Shown here: piece by piece, positions 33,291 to 42,748 of the stretch
How positions within the stretch are numbered: position 1 is the stretch's first letter
Layout: every line of letters begins with the position of its first letter
From: Fulvivirga ulvae
Lineage (GTDB): Bacteria; Bacteroidota; Bacteroidia; Cytophagales; Cyclobacteriaceae
Assembly (NCBI RefSeq): GCF_021389975.1
Contig: NZ_CP089981.1
Location: forward strand, 1,320,501-1,384,500
Reading direction: 5' to 3'
DNA length: 64,000 nucleotides
Made by a program: the position numbers and the translations under genes
The notes under the pieces: generated by a model
Told to the model about the DNA's origin: nothing
Databases searched by the model: none
What the model saw: only the letters and a program-made list of their open reading frames with translations

Positions 33291-34778
33291 ATGGGCAAGC
33301 TGAGAAGTCTGGCGAGTCAAACCGCTGTTTATGGTATTAGCAGTATTCTAGGCAGGCTTCTCAACTATGCTCTGGTACCTCTTCATACTCAGGTATTTCC
33401 GGACTCTGAGGATCTTGGTGTTGTTACGGGCCTATACGCCTATGTAGCTATACTGATAGTAATTTATACTTTCGGCATGGAGACAGCGTTTTTCCGTTTT
33501 GCCACCAAAGATAAGCTATCCGATACTTTCAATGCTGCCTCCACCACGGTAGCTGTGGTAAGTACATTATTTTCTTCCTTTATCATACTGTTTGCCTCCG
33601 ATCTGGCAGTTGCAGCTGGCTACCCCAATGCCTCAACGTTAATAATATGGCTGGCCATAATTCTATGGATAGATAGTATATTAGCCATCCCATTTGCGAG
33701 GTTAAGACTGGAAAATAAGGCCAGGCTATTTGCTACTGCCAAAATGCTGAACATCATTATCAATGTCGGCCTTCAAGTGCTGTTCCTCATGGTCATCCCT
33801 TTTATGATTTCCAATCAATGGCCCGGATACCAATTCCTGAATTCCATTTACAGCGACAGTTTAGGCATTGGATATATATTTCTGGCCAATTTAATAGCCA
33901 ACGCCCTGCTGGTACCTATGCTTTGGAGGTCAATCTCTAAAATCAGGTTTAGAATAGACTGGAATAAGCTCAGGCCTATGCTTATTTATGCCTTTCCAAT
34001 TCTGATCACCGGAGTTGCGGGTATGTTTAATGAACAGCTGGATAAAATTCTTTTGGAACAGTTGCTTCCGGATGATTTTTATGAAAACCTTTCAAGTACA
34101 GGTGCGGTGGGAGTTTATGGGCAGACATTCAAGTTAAGTATTTTCATGATGCTAGCCATCCAGGCATTTCGCTACGCAGGAGAGCCTTTTTTTTTCAGCA
34201 ACGCCAAGGATCCTGACGCTCCCAATCTTTTTGCGCGGGTCATGCATTATTTTGTGATCTTAAGCATGCTTATACTGGTGCTTGTTAGTATCAATGTTGA
34301 CCTCATCGGTTTCATATTCCTTCGCAACCCCGAATATCGGACTGCCCTGTATCTGGTACCTATATTACTGCTCGGAAAGTTCTTCTATGGCATCTATATG
34401 AACCTGAGTATATGGTTTAAGCTAACAGACAAAACCGCCTATGGAATGTACTTCAGTATCATTGGTGCCATTGTGACCATTACAGGAAATTTTCTACTTA
34501 TTCCTTATATTGGATATTTGGGCTGTGCTATTACTTCCGTACTTTGCTATGGCTGCATGACCCTTATCTGCTACATTTGGGGACAAAAACACTACCCTAT
34601 TCCTTATAATTTCAAAATATTATTTCCATATTTCATCGTTTCATGTGCCTTTGTCATAATGTCCATGTCATTTGAATATGGTGATTTCTTGATAGATAGC
34701 TTTATTCGCATTATTGTTTCAATTGGAATCCTTGCAGCTATCTACTTTTTGGAAAAACCTCGTTTGATTAAAAAATAG
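33291..34778 (+). CDS. Oligosaccharide flippase (Wzx/MATE-like polysaccharide exporter)
   Basis: 495 residues with 12-14 hydrophobic segments and the family N-terminus (S-Q-T-A-V-Y-G-I-S-S-I-L-G-R-L-L-N). The inner repeats have the amphipathic loops of MOP-superfamily flippases. It would turn lipid-linked sugar units to the periplasmic side of the inner membrane. The sugar nucleotidyltransferase gene 70 bp downstream fits a surface-polysaccharide context, but no polymerase or other transferase is adjacent. Confidence 0.87.
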   Translation: MGKLRSLASQTAVYGISSILGRLLNYALVPLHTQVFPDSEDLGVVTGLYAYVAILIVIYTFGMETAFFRFATKDKLSDTFNAASTTVAVVSTLFSSFIILFASDLAVAAGYPNASTLIIWLAIILWIDSILAIPFARLRLENKARLFATAKMLNIIINVGLQVLFLMVIPFMISNQWPGYQFLNSIYSDSLGIGYIFLANLIANALLVPMLWRSISKIRFRIDWNKLRPMLIYAFPILITGVAGMFNEQLDKILLEQLLPDDFYENLSSTGAVGVYGQTFKLSIFMMLAIQAFRYAGEPFFFSNAKDPDAPNLFARVMHYFVILSMLILVLVSINVDLIGFIFLRNPEYRTALYLVPILLLGKFFYGIYMNLSIWFKLTDKTAYGMYFSIIGAIVTITGNFLLIPYIGYLGCAITSVLCYGCMTLICYIWGQKHYPIPYNFKILFPYFIVSCAFVIMSMSFEYGDFLIDSFIRIIVSIGILAAIYFLEKPRLIKK

Positions 34779-34790
34779 AACTTATTTCAT

Positions 34791-34798
34791 TAGTTTTG
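34791..34798 (+). promoter_or_regulatory. Candidate minus-7 element for the nucleotidyltransferase gene
   Basis: TAGTTTTG, an exact TAnnTTTG match, 50 bp before the ATG at 34849. The nearest TTTG (34763-34766) is 24 bp upstream, longer than usual. Confidence 0.35.
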
Positions 34799-34848
34799 CC
34801 TCCTTAATAAACTTTTTTTGCACATACTTAAACAGAGATATTTTCACG

Positions 34849-35853
34849 ATGAATATAATAATACCTATGGCCGGAAGGGGTACAAGATTACGCCCTCATA
34901 CATTAACAGTTCCCAAACCATTAATGCCCATCGCCGGCAAACCCATTGTTCAGCGTCTGGTGGAAGATATTGCTAAAGTAAGTGATACATCCATCGAAAA
35001 AATCGGCTTTATTATAGGCAGGGATTTTGGCAAAGACGTGGAAGAAAATCTCAAAAAAATAGCAGCTTCTGTAGGTGGTGAAGGACGCATTTACTACCAG
35101 GATGAAAAGTTGGGTACAGCTCACGCCATTTTGTGTGCTCAGGAGCTTTTGGCAGGCAATGTAATTGTGGCCTTTGCTGATACCCTTTTCAGAGCCGACT
35201 TTAAAATGGATGCCTCTAAAGATGGTATTATTTGGGTGCAGCAAGTAGATGATCCATCAGCCTTTGGTGTCATTAAGGTTGACAATGATCAAATCATCAC
35301 CGACTTCGTTGAAAAACCTGAGACTTTTGTATCCGATCTGGCCATCATTGGTATTTACTATTTTAAGGATGGTGAATTTCTTAAAAAAGAAATGCAGTAC
35401 CTGATCGATAATAACATTAAGGATAAAGGCGAATTCCAGTTGACGAATGCACTGGAGAACATGAAAAAGAAGGGTGCTAAATTTAGCCCCGGTCAGGTAT
35501 CAGAATGGTTGGATTGTGGAAATAAAGATGCTACAGTTTACACCAACAAAAGATATCTTGAGTTCATTAAAGACTCCGATTTAGTAGCCAAAACCGTTCA
35601 AAAGAAAAATTCCGTAATTATCCCACCTGTATTTATAGGAGAAAACGTGATTTTAGAGAACTCAGTCATTGGTCCTCACGTTTCGATAGGTGAAAATACT
35701 ATAATCAAGAGTTCTGTCATCCAAAATTCTATCATTCAGACAAATAGCGAAGTGAACAACGCTAACTTCAAAAACTCAATATTGGGAAATTTCGTTAGTT
35801 TTGAAGGTAAATCTGATGATCTGAGCCTGGGGGATTATAACTCCGTACAGTAA
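34849..35853 (+). CDS. Sugar-1-phosphate nucleotidyltransferase with left-handed beta-helix tail
   Basis: 334 residues. The N-terminal GT-A nucleotidyltransferase domain opens with M-A-G-R-G-T-R-L-R-P-H-T and L-T-V-P-K-P-L-M-P-I-A-G-K-P. The later D-F-V-E-K-P and E-W-L-D-C-G-N-K-D elements are those of dTDP/GDP/UDP-sugar pyrophosphorylases. Residues about 255-325 carry hexapeptide repeats (V-F-I-G-E-N, S-V-I-G-P-H, I-G-E-N-T-I). Sugar and nucleotide cannot be fixed by eye; glucose- and mannose-1-phosphate are the usual substrates. It starts a plus-strand run ending with the envC gene. Confidence 0.88.
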   Translation: MNIIIPMAGRGTRLRPHTLTVPKPLMPIAGKPIVQRLVEDIAKVSDTSIEKIGFIIGRDFGKDVEENLKKIAASVGGEGRIYYQDEKLGTAHAILCAQELLAGNVIVAFADTLFRADFKMDASKDGIIWVQQVDDPSAFGVIKVDNDQIITDFVEKPETFVSDLAIIGIYYFKDGEFLKKEMQYLIDNNIKDKGEFQLTNALENMKKKGAKFSPGQVSEWLDCGNKDATVYTNKRYLEFIKDSDLVAKTVQKKNSVIIPPVFIGENVILENSVIGPHVSIGENTIIKSSVIQNSIIQTNSEVNNANFKNSILGNFVSFEGKSDDLSLGDYNSVQ

Positions 35854-35870
35854 TCATTGTTAATTTTTTG

Positions 35871-37598
35871 ATGGGTTTTAGCAAACATTATATCGCAGTC
35901 ATTTTTTGCTCTTTAATTTCAGCAATATCTTTACATGATGCGTCTGGCCAAAAGACAAAAAACAAAAATGACATTTCTGACTCCAAATTAAGGGAGGCAG
36001 AATTCTATTTTACAGAAGGAGAGAAGTATTTTATTCTTGAAGATTATGCCAAAGCCCTCGTTCTCTTTCAGAAATCCCTGGAAGTAACACCCGACAATGC
36101 TACGATTTACTACAAGATAGCTCAAATACTGGCTCAGGGTAACGAATTAGAAAAGGCCCTGGCTCACATTAAGGAAGCCCTGAGCCTTGACCAGGACAAC
36201 AAATATTTCTATGTACTTGCTGCTGATATTTACACTCAGCTTGGGGATTTTAGCCATGCAGCTGATACCTATGAAGAAATGATAGGCAGGCTCGATAATA
36301 CCGACCAGTATCTTTTCGAACTGGCCGCAATTTATATTTATCAACAAAGGTATGATGATGCCTTATCCACCTATAACAAGATAGAAGCTGCGTATGGTAT
36401 ATCAGAGGAGATTATTACACAGAAACAAAAAATCTACTTACAAAACAATAATCTTCAAAAGGCCCTTGAAGAAGGCCGGCGATTAATTGAGGTATACCCT
36501 GAAGAGGAAGCATACATTCTAAAGCAGGCAGAAATATTAATTTCAAATGATCAAAATGAAGAGGCGATAGTTTATCTAAAGTCTTTTATTAAAGATCACC
36601 CCGAAGCCACTCAATCTTTGCTGGTGCTATCCGAACTTCAAAGAAAAAAAGGCCATGTAGAGGACGCTATTAAAAACATAGAGCAGGCCTTTAAAAACCC
36701 AGACCTGAGTGTCGACAATAAAATTCAGCTTCTGGCAGAATACAGGGTTGAGCTGAAGCCGGAAGATTTAAACAAGTTTGGATTACAACTGGCCAAAATT
36801 TTGGTAGAAGCTCACCCCGATGTAGCTGACGCCTATACTATTTACGGGGACTTACTACAGGCCATAGGGGAAAATAATAAGGCTAAGGACCAATACTTGC
36901 GCTCATTGGAATTAGACGGATCAAACTTCGCTGTATGGCAAAACTCCTTGCAAATACTTACGGAGTTGAATAAAATGGATAGTGTACTGCTTATTTCCGA
37001 TAAAGCCCTGGAGCTATTTCCTAACCAGGGATCGCTATACTATTTTAGTGGCATTGCTCACCTTCAAAAACGGCACTACGAAGAAGCGGTTGCAGCGCTT
37101 GAGCATGGAAAAAGATTATCGTCTGCCAACCTGGCTTTGGTAAATGCTTTCAATAGTATACTGGGAGACGCCTACAATGGCAATCAGGAATATGATAAAT
37201 CGGCCAAAGCATTTGAAGCTGCTTTAGATTATGATCCTAATAATTATGCGGTACTTAATAACTACAGCTATTTTCTGGCACTTCGAAAAGACGATCTCGA
37301 AAAAGCTGAAAAAATGTCGGCTAAAGCCGTAAAGGATAACCCTGATAATGCTACTTTTCTAGACACGTATGCATGGGTACTATACATGAGAGGAAAGTAC
37401 AAAGAGGCAAAAAAAATAATAGAACATGCTATATCAACAGGTAACGCATCTGCCATACATTATGAACATTATGGAGATATCCTGTATAAATTAGGTAATG
37501 TAGATGGAGCTGTAAAGCAGTGGCAAGTTGCAAAAGGCCTCAACCCTAACTCCGAATTGATAGACAAAAAGATAGCTGACCGCAAACTCTATGAATAA
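35871..37598 (+). CDS. Exported TPR-repeat protein
   Basis: 575 residues from the ATG at 35871; the TTG immediately before it is discounted. A signal peptide ends near A-S-G-Q. About 12-14 tetratricopeptide repeats fill the rest (A-L-V-L-F-Q-K-S-L, A-Y-T-I-Y-G-D-L-L, Y-D-P-N-N-Y-A-V-L-N-N-Y-S-Y motifs). It is probably a periplasmic scaffold. Close packing with the DUF4292 lipoprotein and EnvC genes (8-bp and 14-bp overlaps) suggests a joint role in envelope assembly or cell separation, an inference from synteny only. Confidence 0.85.
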   Translation: MGFSKHYIAVIFCSLISAISLHDASGQKTKNKNDISDSKLREAEFYFTEGEKYFILEDYAKALVLFQKSLEVTPDNATIYYKIAQILAQGNELEKALAHIKEALSLDQDNKYFYVLAADIYTQLGDFSHAADTYEEMIGRLDNTDQYLFELAAIYIYQQRYDDALSTYNKIEAAYGISEEIITQKQKIYLQNNNLQKALEEGRRLIEVYPEEEAYILKQAEILISNDQNEEAIVYLKSFIKDHPEATQSLLVLSELQRKKGHVEDAIKNIEQAFKNPDLSVDNKIQLLAEYRVELKPEDLNKFGLQLAKILVEAHPDVADAYTIYGDLLQAIGENNKAKDQYLRSLELDGSNFAVWQNSLQILTELNKMDSVLLISDKALELFPNQGSLYYFSGIAHLQKRHYEEAVAALEHGKRLSSANLALVNAFNSILGDAYNGNQEYDKSAKAFEAALDYDPNNYAVLNNYSYFLALRKDDLEKAEKMSAKAVKDNPDNATFLDTYAWVLYMRGKYKEAKKIIEHAISTGNASAIHYEHYGDILYKLGNVDGAVKQWQVAKGLNPNSELIDKKIADRKLYE

Positions 37599-38349
37599 AA
37601 CAACAGCCCTCTTTCTCACCTGCTTATTATTGATCATTTCCTCTTCATGTAGTAAGCGCTTATCCGGTGTGCACTGGAATTTCCTCGATAAAAACAAACT
37701 TGATGTTCAGCAGGTTGACTTCGAATACTTCTCAGGCAAAGCCAAAATCAACTATAAAGATGACGAACTGGATATAAAAGCCAAGGCCAATATAAGAATT
37801 AAGAAAGACAGCGTTATATGGATAGCCTTCTCATCAGTAGGAATTCAGGGCGCGCGATGTCTCATAAGTAAAGATTCAATAACCATAGTTAACCTGGTGA
37901 AAAAGGAATATTATGTTTTCAATTACGATTCACTGACCAAGCAGTTTAATTTCGATGTTAATTATGAAGCTATACAGGCTGCCGCGTTAGGTAATTTACT
38001 GGTAAACAGGAACCGCTCCGACGAGGTTATTAAGGACGAGAGTTTTTACATTCTCAAACAGCAATCCGGATCGGTTAGCCTAAGCAACTATGTTAATCCT
38101 AAAACCATGAAAATCGAACGTGTTGAGATGCTGGAAAATCCCTCAAAAAATTCCGCTGTAATCCGCTATTACGATTTTCAAATGGTTGGTTCTCATGCGT
38201 TTCCTTTTTCAGAGATAATTTCATTATTTTACAAAGGCAAGTCCGGCACACTCAATACCGTAATTGAGTTGGAGTACAGCAAGGCCGAAATTGAAGATAA
38301 GGAACTAAAATTCCCTTTTAACATTCCAAAAAAATATGAGCGTAAGTAA
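37591..38349 (+). CDS. DUF4292 lipoprotein, LolA/LolB-like
   Basis: 252 residues with a lipoprotein signal ending at S-S-S-C20. The mature part has alternating strands and D-Y-F/Y-S-G-K-A-K-I-N, reminiscent of the unclosed beta-barrel of LolA/LolB carriers. DUF4292 is a Bacteroidota family of unknown function, and a role in lipid or lipoprotein handling is only a structural analogy. It overlaps the TPR gene by 8 bp and envC by 14 bp. Confidence 0.85.
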   Translation: MNKTTALFLTCLLLIISSSCSKRLSGVHWNFLDKNKLDVQQVDFEYFSGKAKINYKDDELDIKAKANIRIKKDSVIWIAFSSVGIQGARCLISKDSITIVNLVKKEYYVFNYDSLTKQFNFDVNYEAIQAAALGNLLVNRNRSDEVIKDESFYILKQQSGSVSLSNYVNPKTMKIERVEMLENPSKNSAVIRYYDFQMVGSHAFPFSEIISLFYKGKSGTLNTVIELEYSKAEIEDKELKFPFNIPKKYERK

Positions 38350-39529
38350 AAGAATTTTTGGAATATTTTTCCTCTTATTACTTTTTAGCACATCCACCTC
38401 CATTGCTCAAAAATCCAAAGCCCAGCTTCAGAAAGAGAAGCAGGAAAACCTGAGAAAAATACAGGAAGCGGAGAAAATCCTTGCTGAAACTGCCGGTAAG
38501 AAAAAAAATACTCTTGGACAGTTGAACGCACTGAATCAGCGAATTAAAACCCAGGAAGACCTGATCAGCTCCATAAGAAAGGAAATCAACCTGTTGAATG
38601 AGGAGATAGAAGAGAATAATCAAATTATTGCATCCCTAGAGGACGATGTGAAGCAATTAAAAAAAGAGTATGCATCCATGGTTTATGCTGCTCATAAAGC
38701 CAATAGCGGGTTTAACAAGCTCACATTTATTTTTTCTGCCAAGTCTTTCAATCAATTTTTGATGCGACTGCAATACATGGATCAATACGGCAAAGCCCGT
38801 AAAAAACAGGCGGAACAGATCAGTAAAGTTCAGGAAACACTTAGCTCACAAATACTGCTAATTGAAAGTAAGATGTCAGAAAAAAACATCCTTTTGGCAG
38901 AGCAGCTGGAAGAAAATAAAAGTCTGTCCAGCTTAAAACAAAATCAAAGCCAATTGGTGCAGAATCTTCAGCAGCAGGAGAAATCCTTAAAGCAGGATCT
39001 TGAAGAACGCAGAGAAGCTGTTGCCAAGCTTGACAAACTGATCAATGATCTGATCAAAGAAGAGTTGGAAAAAGCACGTAAGGCAGAAAAGACCGTAACA
39101 GATGCCAGTGTTAAGTTATCTAATGAATTTGCCGACAATAAATCTAAACTTCCCTGGCCAGTATCGGGGTTCGTCTCTCAAAAATTTGGAAGGCATAATC
39201 ACCCTGTACTGAAGGGTATAGTCGTTCAAAGTACCGGTATAAACATTCAAACAAAAGAAAAAGAAAAGGTAAAGGCAATATTCAATGGTGAAGTAAGAAC
39301 CGTAGCATTTATACCTCTGGTCGGAAACACCGTAGTGATTAATCATGGTGATTATTATACCGTATATGCCGGTTTGAAGGATGTGCTTGTAAAAACAGGG
39401 CAAAAGGTGATTACGGGTCAGGAGCTCGGGGAGATTATGACCAATAAAGATGGTGTTTCTGAACTGAAGTTTGAAGTCAGGAAGAGTGTAACAGCACTTG
39501 ACCCTCAGCAATGGTTAAATCGTAATTAA
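38336..39529 (+). CDS. EnvC-like murein hydrolase activator with degenerate LytM domain
   Basis: 397 residues. A signal peptide ends near S-I-A-Q. A long coiled coil covers about 25-250 (heptads rich in Gln, Lys, Glu and Leu), followed by a C-terminal M23/LytM domain from about 275. The zinc ligands of active M23 peptidases are changed: G-I-N-I in place of G-x-D, Y-A-G-L in place of Y-x-H-L, and E-L-K-F in place of x-L-H-F. It should therefore be catalytically dead and act as an amidase activator, as E. coli EnvC does. No amidase gene is in the window. Confidence 0.92.
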   Translation: MSVSKRIFGIFFLLLLFSTSTSIAQKSKAQLQKEKQENLRKIQEAEKILAETAGKKKNTLGQLNALNQRIKTQEDLISSIRKEINLLNEEIEENNQIIASLEDDVKQLKKEYASMVYAAHKANSGFNKLTFIFSAKSFNQFLMRLQYMDQYGKARKKQAEQISKVQETLSSQILLIESKMSEKNILLAEQLEENKSLSSLKQNQSQLVQNLQQQEKSLKQDLEERREAVAKLDKLINDLIKEELEKARKAEKTVTDASVKLSNEFADNKSKLPWPVSGFVSQKFGRHNHPVLKGIVVQSTGINIQTKEKEKVKAIFNGEVRTVAFIPLVGNTVVINHGDYYTVYAGLKDVLVKTGQKVITGQELGEIMTNKDGVSELKFEVRKSVTALDPQQWLNRN

Positions 39530-39630
39530 GCGAACTTTTTCTATCTCAATTATCTTCTATGTGAAGCGAGTTTTTTCTCGTTGATTAATTAATGTATATC
39601 TTTACAACGCAATTTTTAAATAAAATACAG

Positions 39631-39834
39631 ATGAAAAGTTTATTTGCACTAGGCATGCCCGGAGGTTGGGAGTGGGTCATCATCATACTGGTAGTATTGA
39701 TATTCTTTGGAGCCAAAAAGATTCCAGAACTGGCACGAGGACTGGGTCGTGGTATCAGAGAGTTTAAAGATGCTACCAAAGAGATCAAAAAGGATATTGA
39801 TGATTCATCAAAATTAGAGGACGAAAAAAAATAA
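39631..39834 (+). CDS. tatA: Sec-independent protein translocase TatA/TatE
   Basis: 67 residues from the ATG at 39631. Thirteen further upstream codons are open but lie in the leader. One transmembrane helix (V-I-I-I-L-V-V-L-I-F-F-G) is followed by the family hinge K-K-I-P-E-L-A-R-G-L-G and an amphipathic helix, then a charged tail. It forms the Tat pore. The substrates include the Tat-signal molybdenum hydroxylase subunit at 7528-9714. It sits 7 bp before gatA; tatC is not in the window. Confidence 0.93.
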   Translation: MKSLFALGMPGGWEWVIIILVVLIFFGAKKIPELARGLGRGIREFKDATKEIKKDIDDSSKLEDEKK

Positions 39835-39841
39835 CCATCCT

Positions 39842-41269
39842 TTGAAAAAGTACACCTCCTTAAGTCTTATTCAAAAAGATTTAAAAGCCGGCTCGGTTAC
39901 TTGCGCCGAACTTGTAAATTACTACTTAGGCAACATTCATTCAAAAAAACATCTGAATGCTTTTTTGGAGGTTTATGATAATGAAGCCAGACAAAAAGCC
40001 CTTGAAGTTGACCAAAAATTAAAAGAGGGTACGGCCGGCAGGCTCGCAGGAATGGTAATAGCTTTAAAGGATGTACTCTGTCATACTGACCATGGGCTTC
40101 AGGCTTCCAGTAAAATCCTGAACGGATTTGAGTCTCAGTTTAACGGCACCGCTGTACAGCGTCTGATTGACGAAGATGCTATTATTATAGGCCGCAACAA
40201 CTGCGATGAATTTGCTATGGGGTCTTCCAATGAAAATTCCGCTTTCGGGCCTGTACTAAATGATGCTGACAACGAACGTGTACCGGGTGGCTCTTCCGGA
40301 GGGTCAGCTGTTGCGGTCCAGGCAGATATGTGTCTTGTCTCCCTGGGTTCAGATACAGGAGGTTCAGTGAGGCAACCCGCTGCATTTTGTGGTATACTTG
40401 GGCTAAAGCCAACATATTCAAGAATATCAAGGCATGGCCTGATTGCTTACGGCTCTTCATTTGACTGTATAGGTTTATTTTCTAAAAATGTAGAAGATAT
40501 GGCTATTACGCTGGAGGTAATAGCAGGAAAAGATGAGTTTGACAGTACCGTATCAACCAAACCGGTTGAGGCTTATTCAGTATCCAAGTTTGACTCTTCA
40601 AAAAAAATAAAAGTAGCCTACATTAAGGAAACTCTGGAAACTGAAGGGATTAGTGAGGACATAAGATTAAAAACCCGGGAGGCACTTGAGAGGCTCAGGG
40701 CCGATGGACACACCATAGAGGCTGTAGACTTTCCATGGCTTGCTTATCTGCTTCCTACATATTATATTCTCACCACTGCCGAAGCAAGTTCGAACCTTTC
40801 CAGGTTTGATGGTGTTAAATATGGTTTTAGAAGTCCAAATACTTCTGATCTTGAATCTATGTATAAAAAAACACGTACGGAAGGTTTTGGTGAAGAAGTG
40901 AAAAGACGGATAATGCTGGGAACCTTTGTTTTAAGTGCAAGCTATTATGACGCTTACTATACAAAGGCTCAGAAAGTACGAAGAATTATCAGAGAGTATA
41001 CCAAAGAGATACTTTCTAAATATGATTTCATCATTATGCCAACTACTCCCACCACCGCATTTAAGTTGGGAGAGCATAGTGAAGATCCTTTGGAAATGTA
41101 TCTTGCTGATTTGTTCACCGTACAATCGTCTGTGTCTGGTCTACCTGCTATATCTATTCCCAATGGAGTGGATGGAGGTGGTTTACCAATCGGCCTGCAA
41201 ATCATGGCCGATGATTTTCAGGAGAATAAATTGCTAGCGTTTTCAGATTATTTAATCAACCTTAATTGA
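39842..41269 (+). CDS. gatA: Glutamyl/aspartyl-tRNA amidotransferase subunit A
   Basis: 475 residues from a TTG start. The amidase triad is complete, Lys76, Ser151 and Ser175, with the Gly/Ser-rich P-G-G-S-S-G-G-S and S-D-T-G-G-S-V-R-Q-P-A motifs in register with S. aureus GatA. It supplies ammonia for Gln-tRNA(Gln) or Asn-tRNA(Asn) formation together with GatB and GatC, which are elsewhere. Its stop overlaps the mltD-like start in TTGA. Confidence 0.95.
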   Translation: MKKYTSLSLIQKDLKAGSVTCAELVNYYLGNIHSKKHLNAFLEVYDNEARQKALEVDQKLKEGTAGRLAGMVIALKDVLCHTDHGLQASSKILNGFESQFNGTAVQRLIDEDAIIIGRNNCDEFAMGSSNENSAFGPVLNDADNERVPGGSSGGSAVAVQADMCLVSLGSDTGGSVRQPAAFCGILGLKPTYSRISRHGLIAYGSSFDCIGLFSKNVEDMAITLEVIAGKDEFDSTVSTKPVEAYSVSKFDSSKKIKVAYIKETLETEGISEDIRLKTREALERLRADGHTIEAVDFPWLAYLLPTYYILTTAEASSNLSRFDGVKYGFRSPNTSDLESMYKKTRTEGFGEEVKRRIMLGTFVLSASYYDAYYTKAQKVRRIIREYTKEILSKYDFIIMPTTPTTAFKLGEHSEDPLEMYLADLFTVQSSVSGLPAISIPNGVDGGGLPIGLQIMADDFQENKLLAFSDYLINLN

Positions 41270-42666
41270 GACAACTACTACTAATCGCCTTATGCTTTTT
41301 TTCACTCAAGAAAAGTGAAGCAAAATTTAATTCGTACGACTCTTTGACAGGTCCTGTCTCTTTATCTGACACTCTGGATAATTATTACTTTCCCGAATCA
41401 GATTACGAGTTTATTCCCGCAGATGCGGATTTTGATCTTATTAAGGATAGATTAAGTTGCATAGAAAACGAGATACCCTTACACTACAATAACAGGGTAC
41501 ATGCTTTTGTAAATTATTTTGCCGTAAAGGACAGGGATTATACCAGAATGATTATCAAAAGGAAGAATCTTTATTTTCCATTATTTGAGAAGTATCTGAA
41601 AAAATATGGAATTCCTGAAGAACTAAAATATTTATCAATAGTCGAGTCCGGACTTAATCCAACAGCAGTATCAAGAGCCCATGCCGTAGGACTATGGCAG
41701 TTTATGTCTTATACAGGCAGGCATTACGGGCTTCATCAGGACTGGTACATTGACGAAAGAATGGATCCTGAAAAATCCACAGAAGCGGCTTGTAAGTACT
41801 TAAAACAACTTTACAACATGTTTGGCGACTGGGAGCTTGCCATAGCTGCTTACAATACCGGACCCGGAAATATCAGAAAAGCTATAAGAAAATCAGGGTA
41901 CAAAAACTCTTTTTGGGAAATATATCCTTATGTACATAGAGAGACACGGGCTTACCTTCCTCAGTTTATAGCCATAGCGTATATTATGAATTACGCACAT
42001 GAGCATAATTTCATCGAAGAAAATTTAGAGTACAGAATGGAAGCAGACACTATCCACGTTGCAAATTACCTGCATTTTCAAACATTTGCAGATCAGGTTA
42101 ACATTTGTGTGGAAGATTTACAGATGCTCAATCCCGGATTAAAACGCAGTGTCATTCCCGAAACCAAGAACGGTTATATACTTAAAGTACCGGCAGATAT
42201 TAAAGAAACCTTCGATGTAAACAGGCTTGCCATACTTGATTCGGCCAGTAAAGTAGGAAGAAAAGAATTAGAGCATTTGGCCGTGAACACTATAGGCACA
42301 ACTTATGGGCGTGAAAAAATTGTTTACAGAGTTCGCAGTGGTGACGTACTGGGAACTATAGCCGAAAGGTATAATGTAAGGGTTGCTGATATCAGGCAGT
42401 GGAACAATTTGAGAGGTAATACCATTCGTATAGGTCAAAGCCTTAACATATGGCAATCTGGAAACTCAGGAACCGTAGCCAGAACAGCAACACCAATTGT
42501 CACTTCTCAGGATGGACTCAAGATGTATGTAGTACAACCTGGTGATACTCTTTGGGATATTTCCAGGAAGTTTTCAGAGATCAGCCTTGATGAGCTCAAG
42601 AAAATGAACAAGCTGGAAACCAACAATATAAAGCCCGGTCAAAAACTAATCGTTAGCCTTAAGTAA
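41266..42666 (+). CDS. Lytic transglycosylase with two LysM domains (MltD-like)
   Basis: 466 residues from a TTG start, 4-bp overlapping gatA. A short hydrophobic N-terminal segment lacks a lipobox Cys. The SLT catalytic domain (about 105-240) has the catalytic Glu127 in S-I-V-E-S-G-L-N-P, and A-V-G-L-W-Q-F-M and A-Y-N-T-G-P-G-N. Two LysM repeats at about 354-398 and 422-465 bind peptidoglycan. It cleaves the MurNAc-GlcNAc bond to form anhydro-muropeptides during wall turnover. Family members in proteobacteria have one to three LysM modules. Confidence 0.93.
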   Translation: MRQLLLIALCFFSLKKSEAKFNSYDSLTGPVSLSDTLDNYYFPESDYEFIPADADFDLIKDRLSCIENEIPLHYNNRVHAFVNYFAVKDRDYTRMIIKRKNLYFPLFEKYLKKYGIPEELKYLSIVESGLNPTAVSRAHAVGLWQFMSYTGRHYGLHQDWYIDERMDPEKSTEAACKYLKQLYNMFGDWELAIAAYNTGPGNIRKAIRKSGYKNSFWEIYPYVHRETRAYLPQFIAIAYIMNYAHEHNFIEENLEYRMEADTIHVANYLHFQTFADQVNICVEDLQMLNPGLKRSVIPETKNGYILKVPADIKETFDVNRLAILDSASKVGRKELEHLAVNTIGTTYGREKIVYRVRSGDVLGTIAERYNVRVADIRQWNNLRGNTIRIGQSLNIWQSGNSGTVARTATPIVTSQDGLKMYVVQPGDTLWDISRKFSEISLDELKKMNKLETNNIKPGQKLIVSLK

Positions 42667-42748
42667 AACTGCTCTCATTTATTTAATTTTAGGGCACCGA
42701 GTGACTTTACTGTAAGTTGCCGGTTATTCCTATAAAGAATATACCAAT

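Noticed and set aside
39550..39590. Terminator at GCGAG-TTTTTT-CTCG after envC
   Set aside because: The T-run is in the loop, the stem has only four to five pairs and no T-run follows it.
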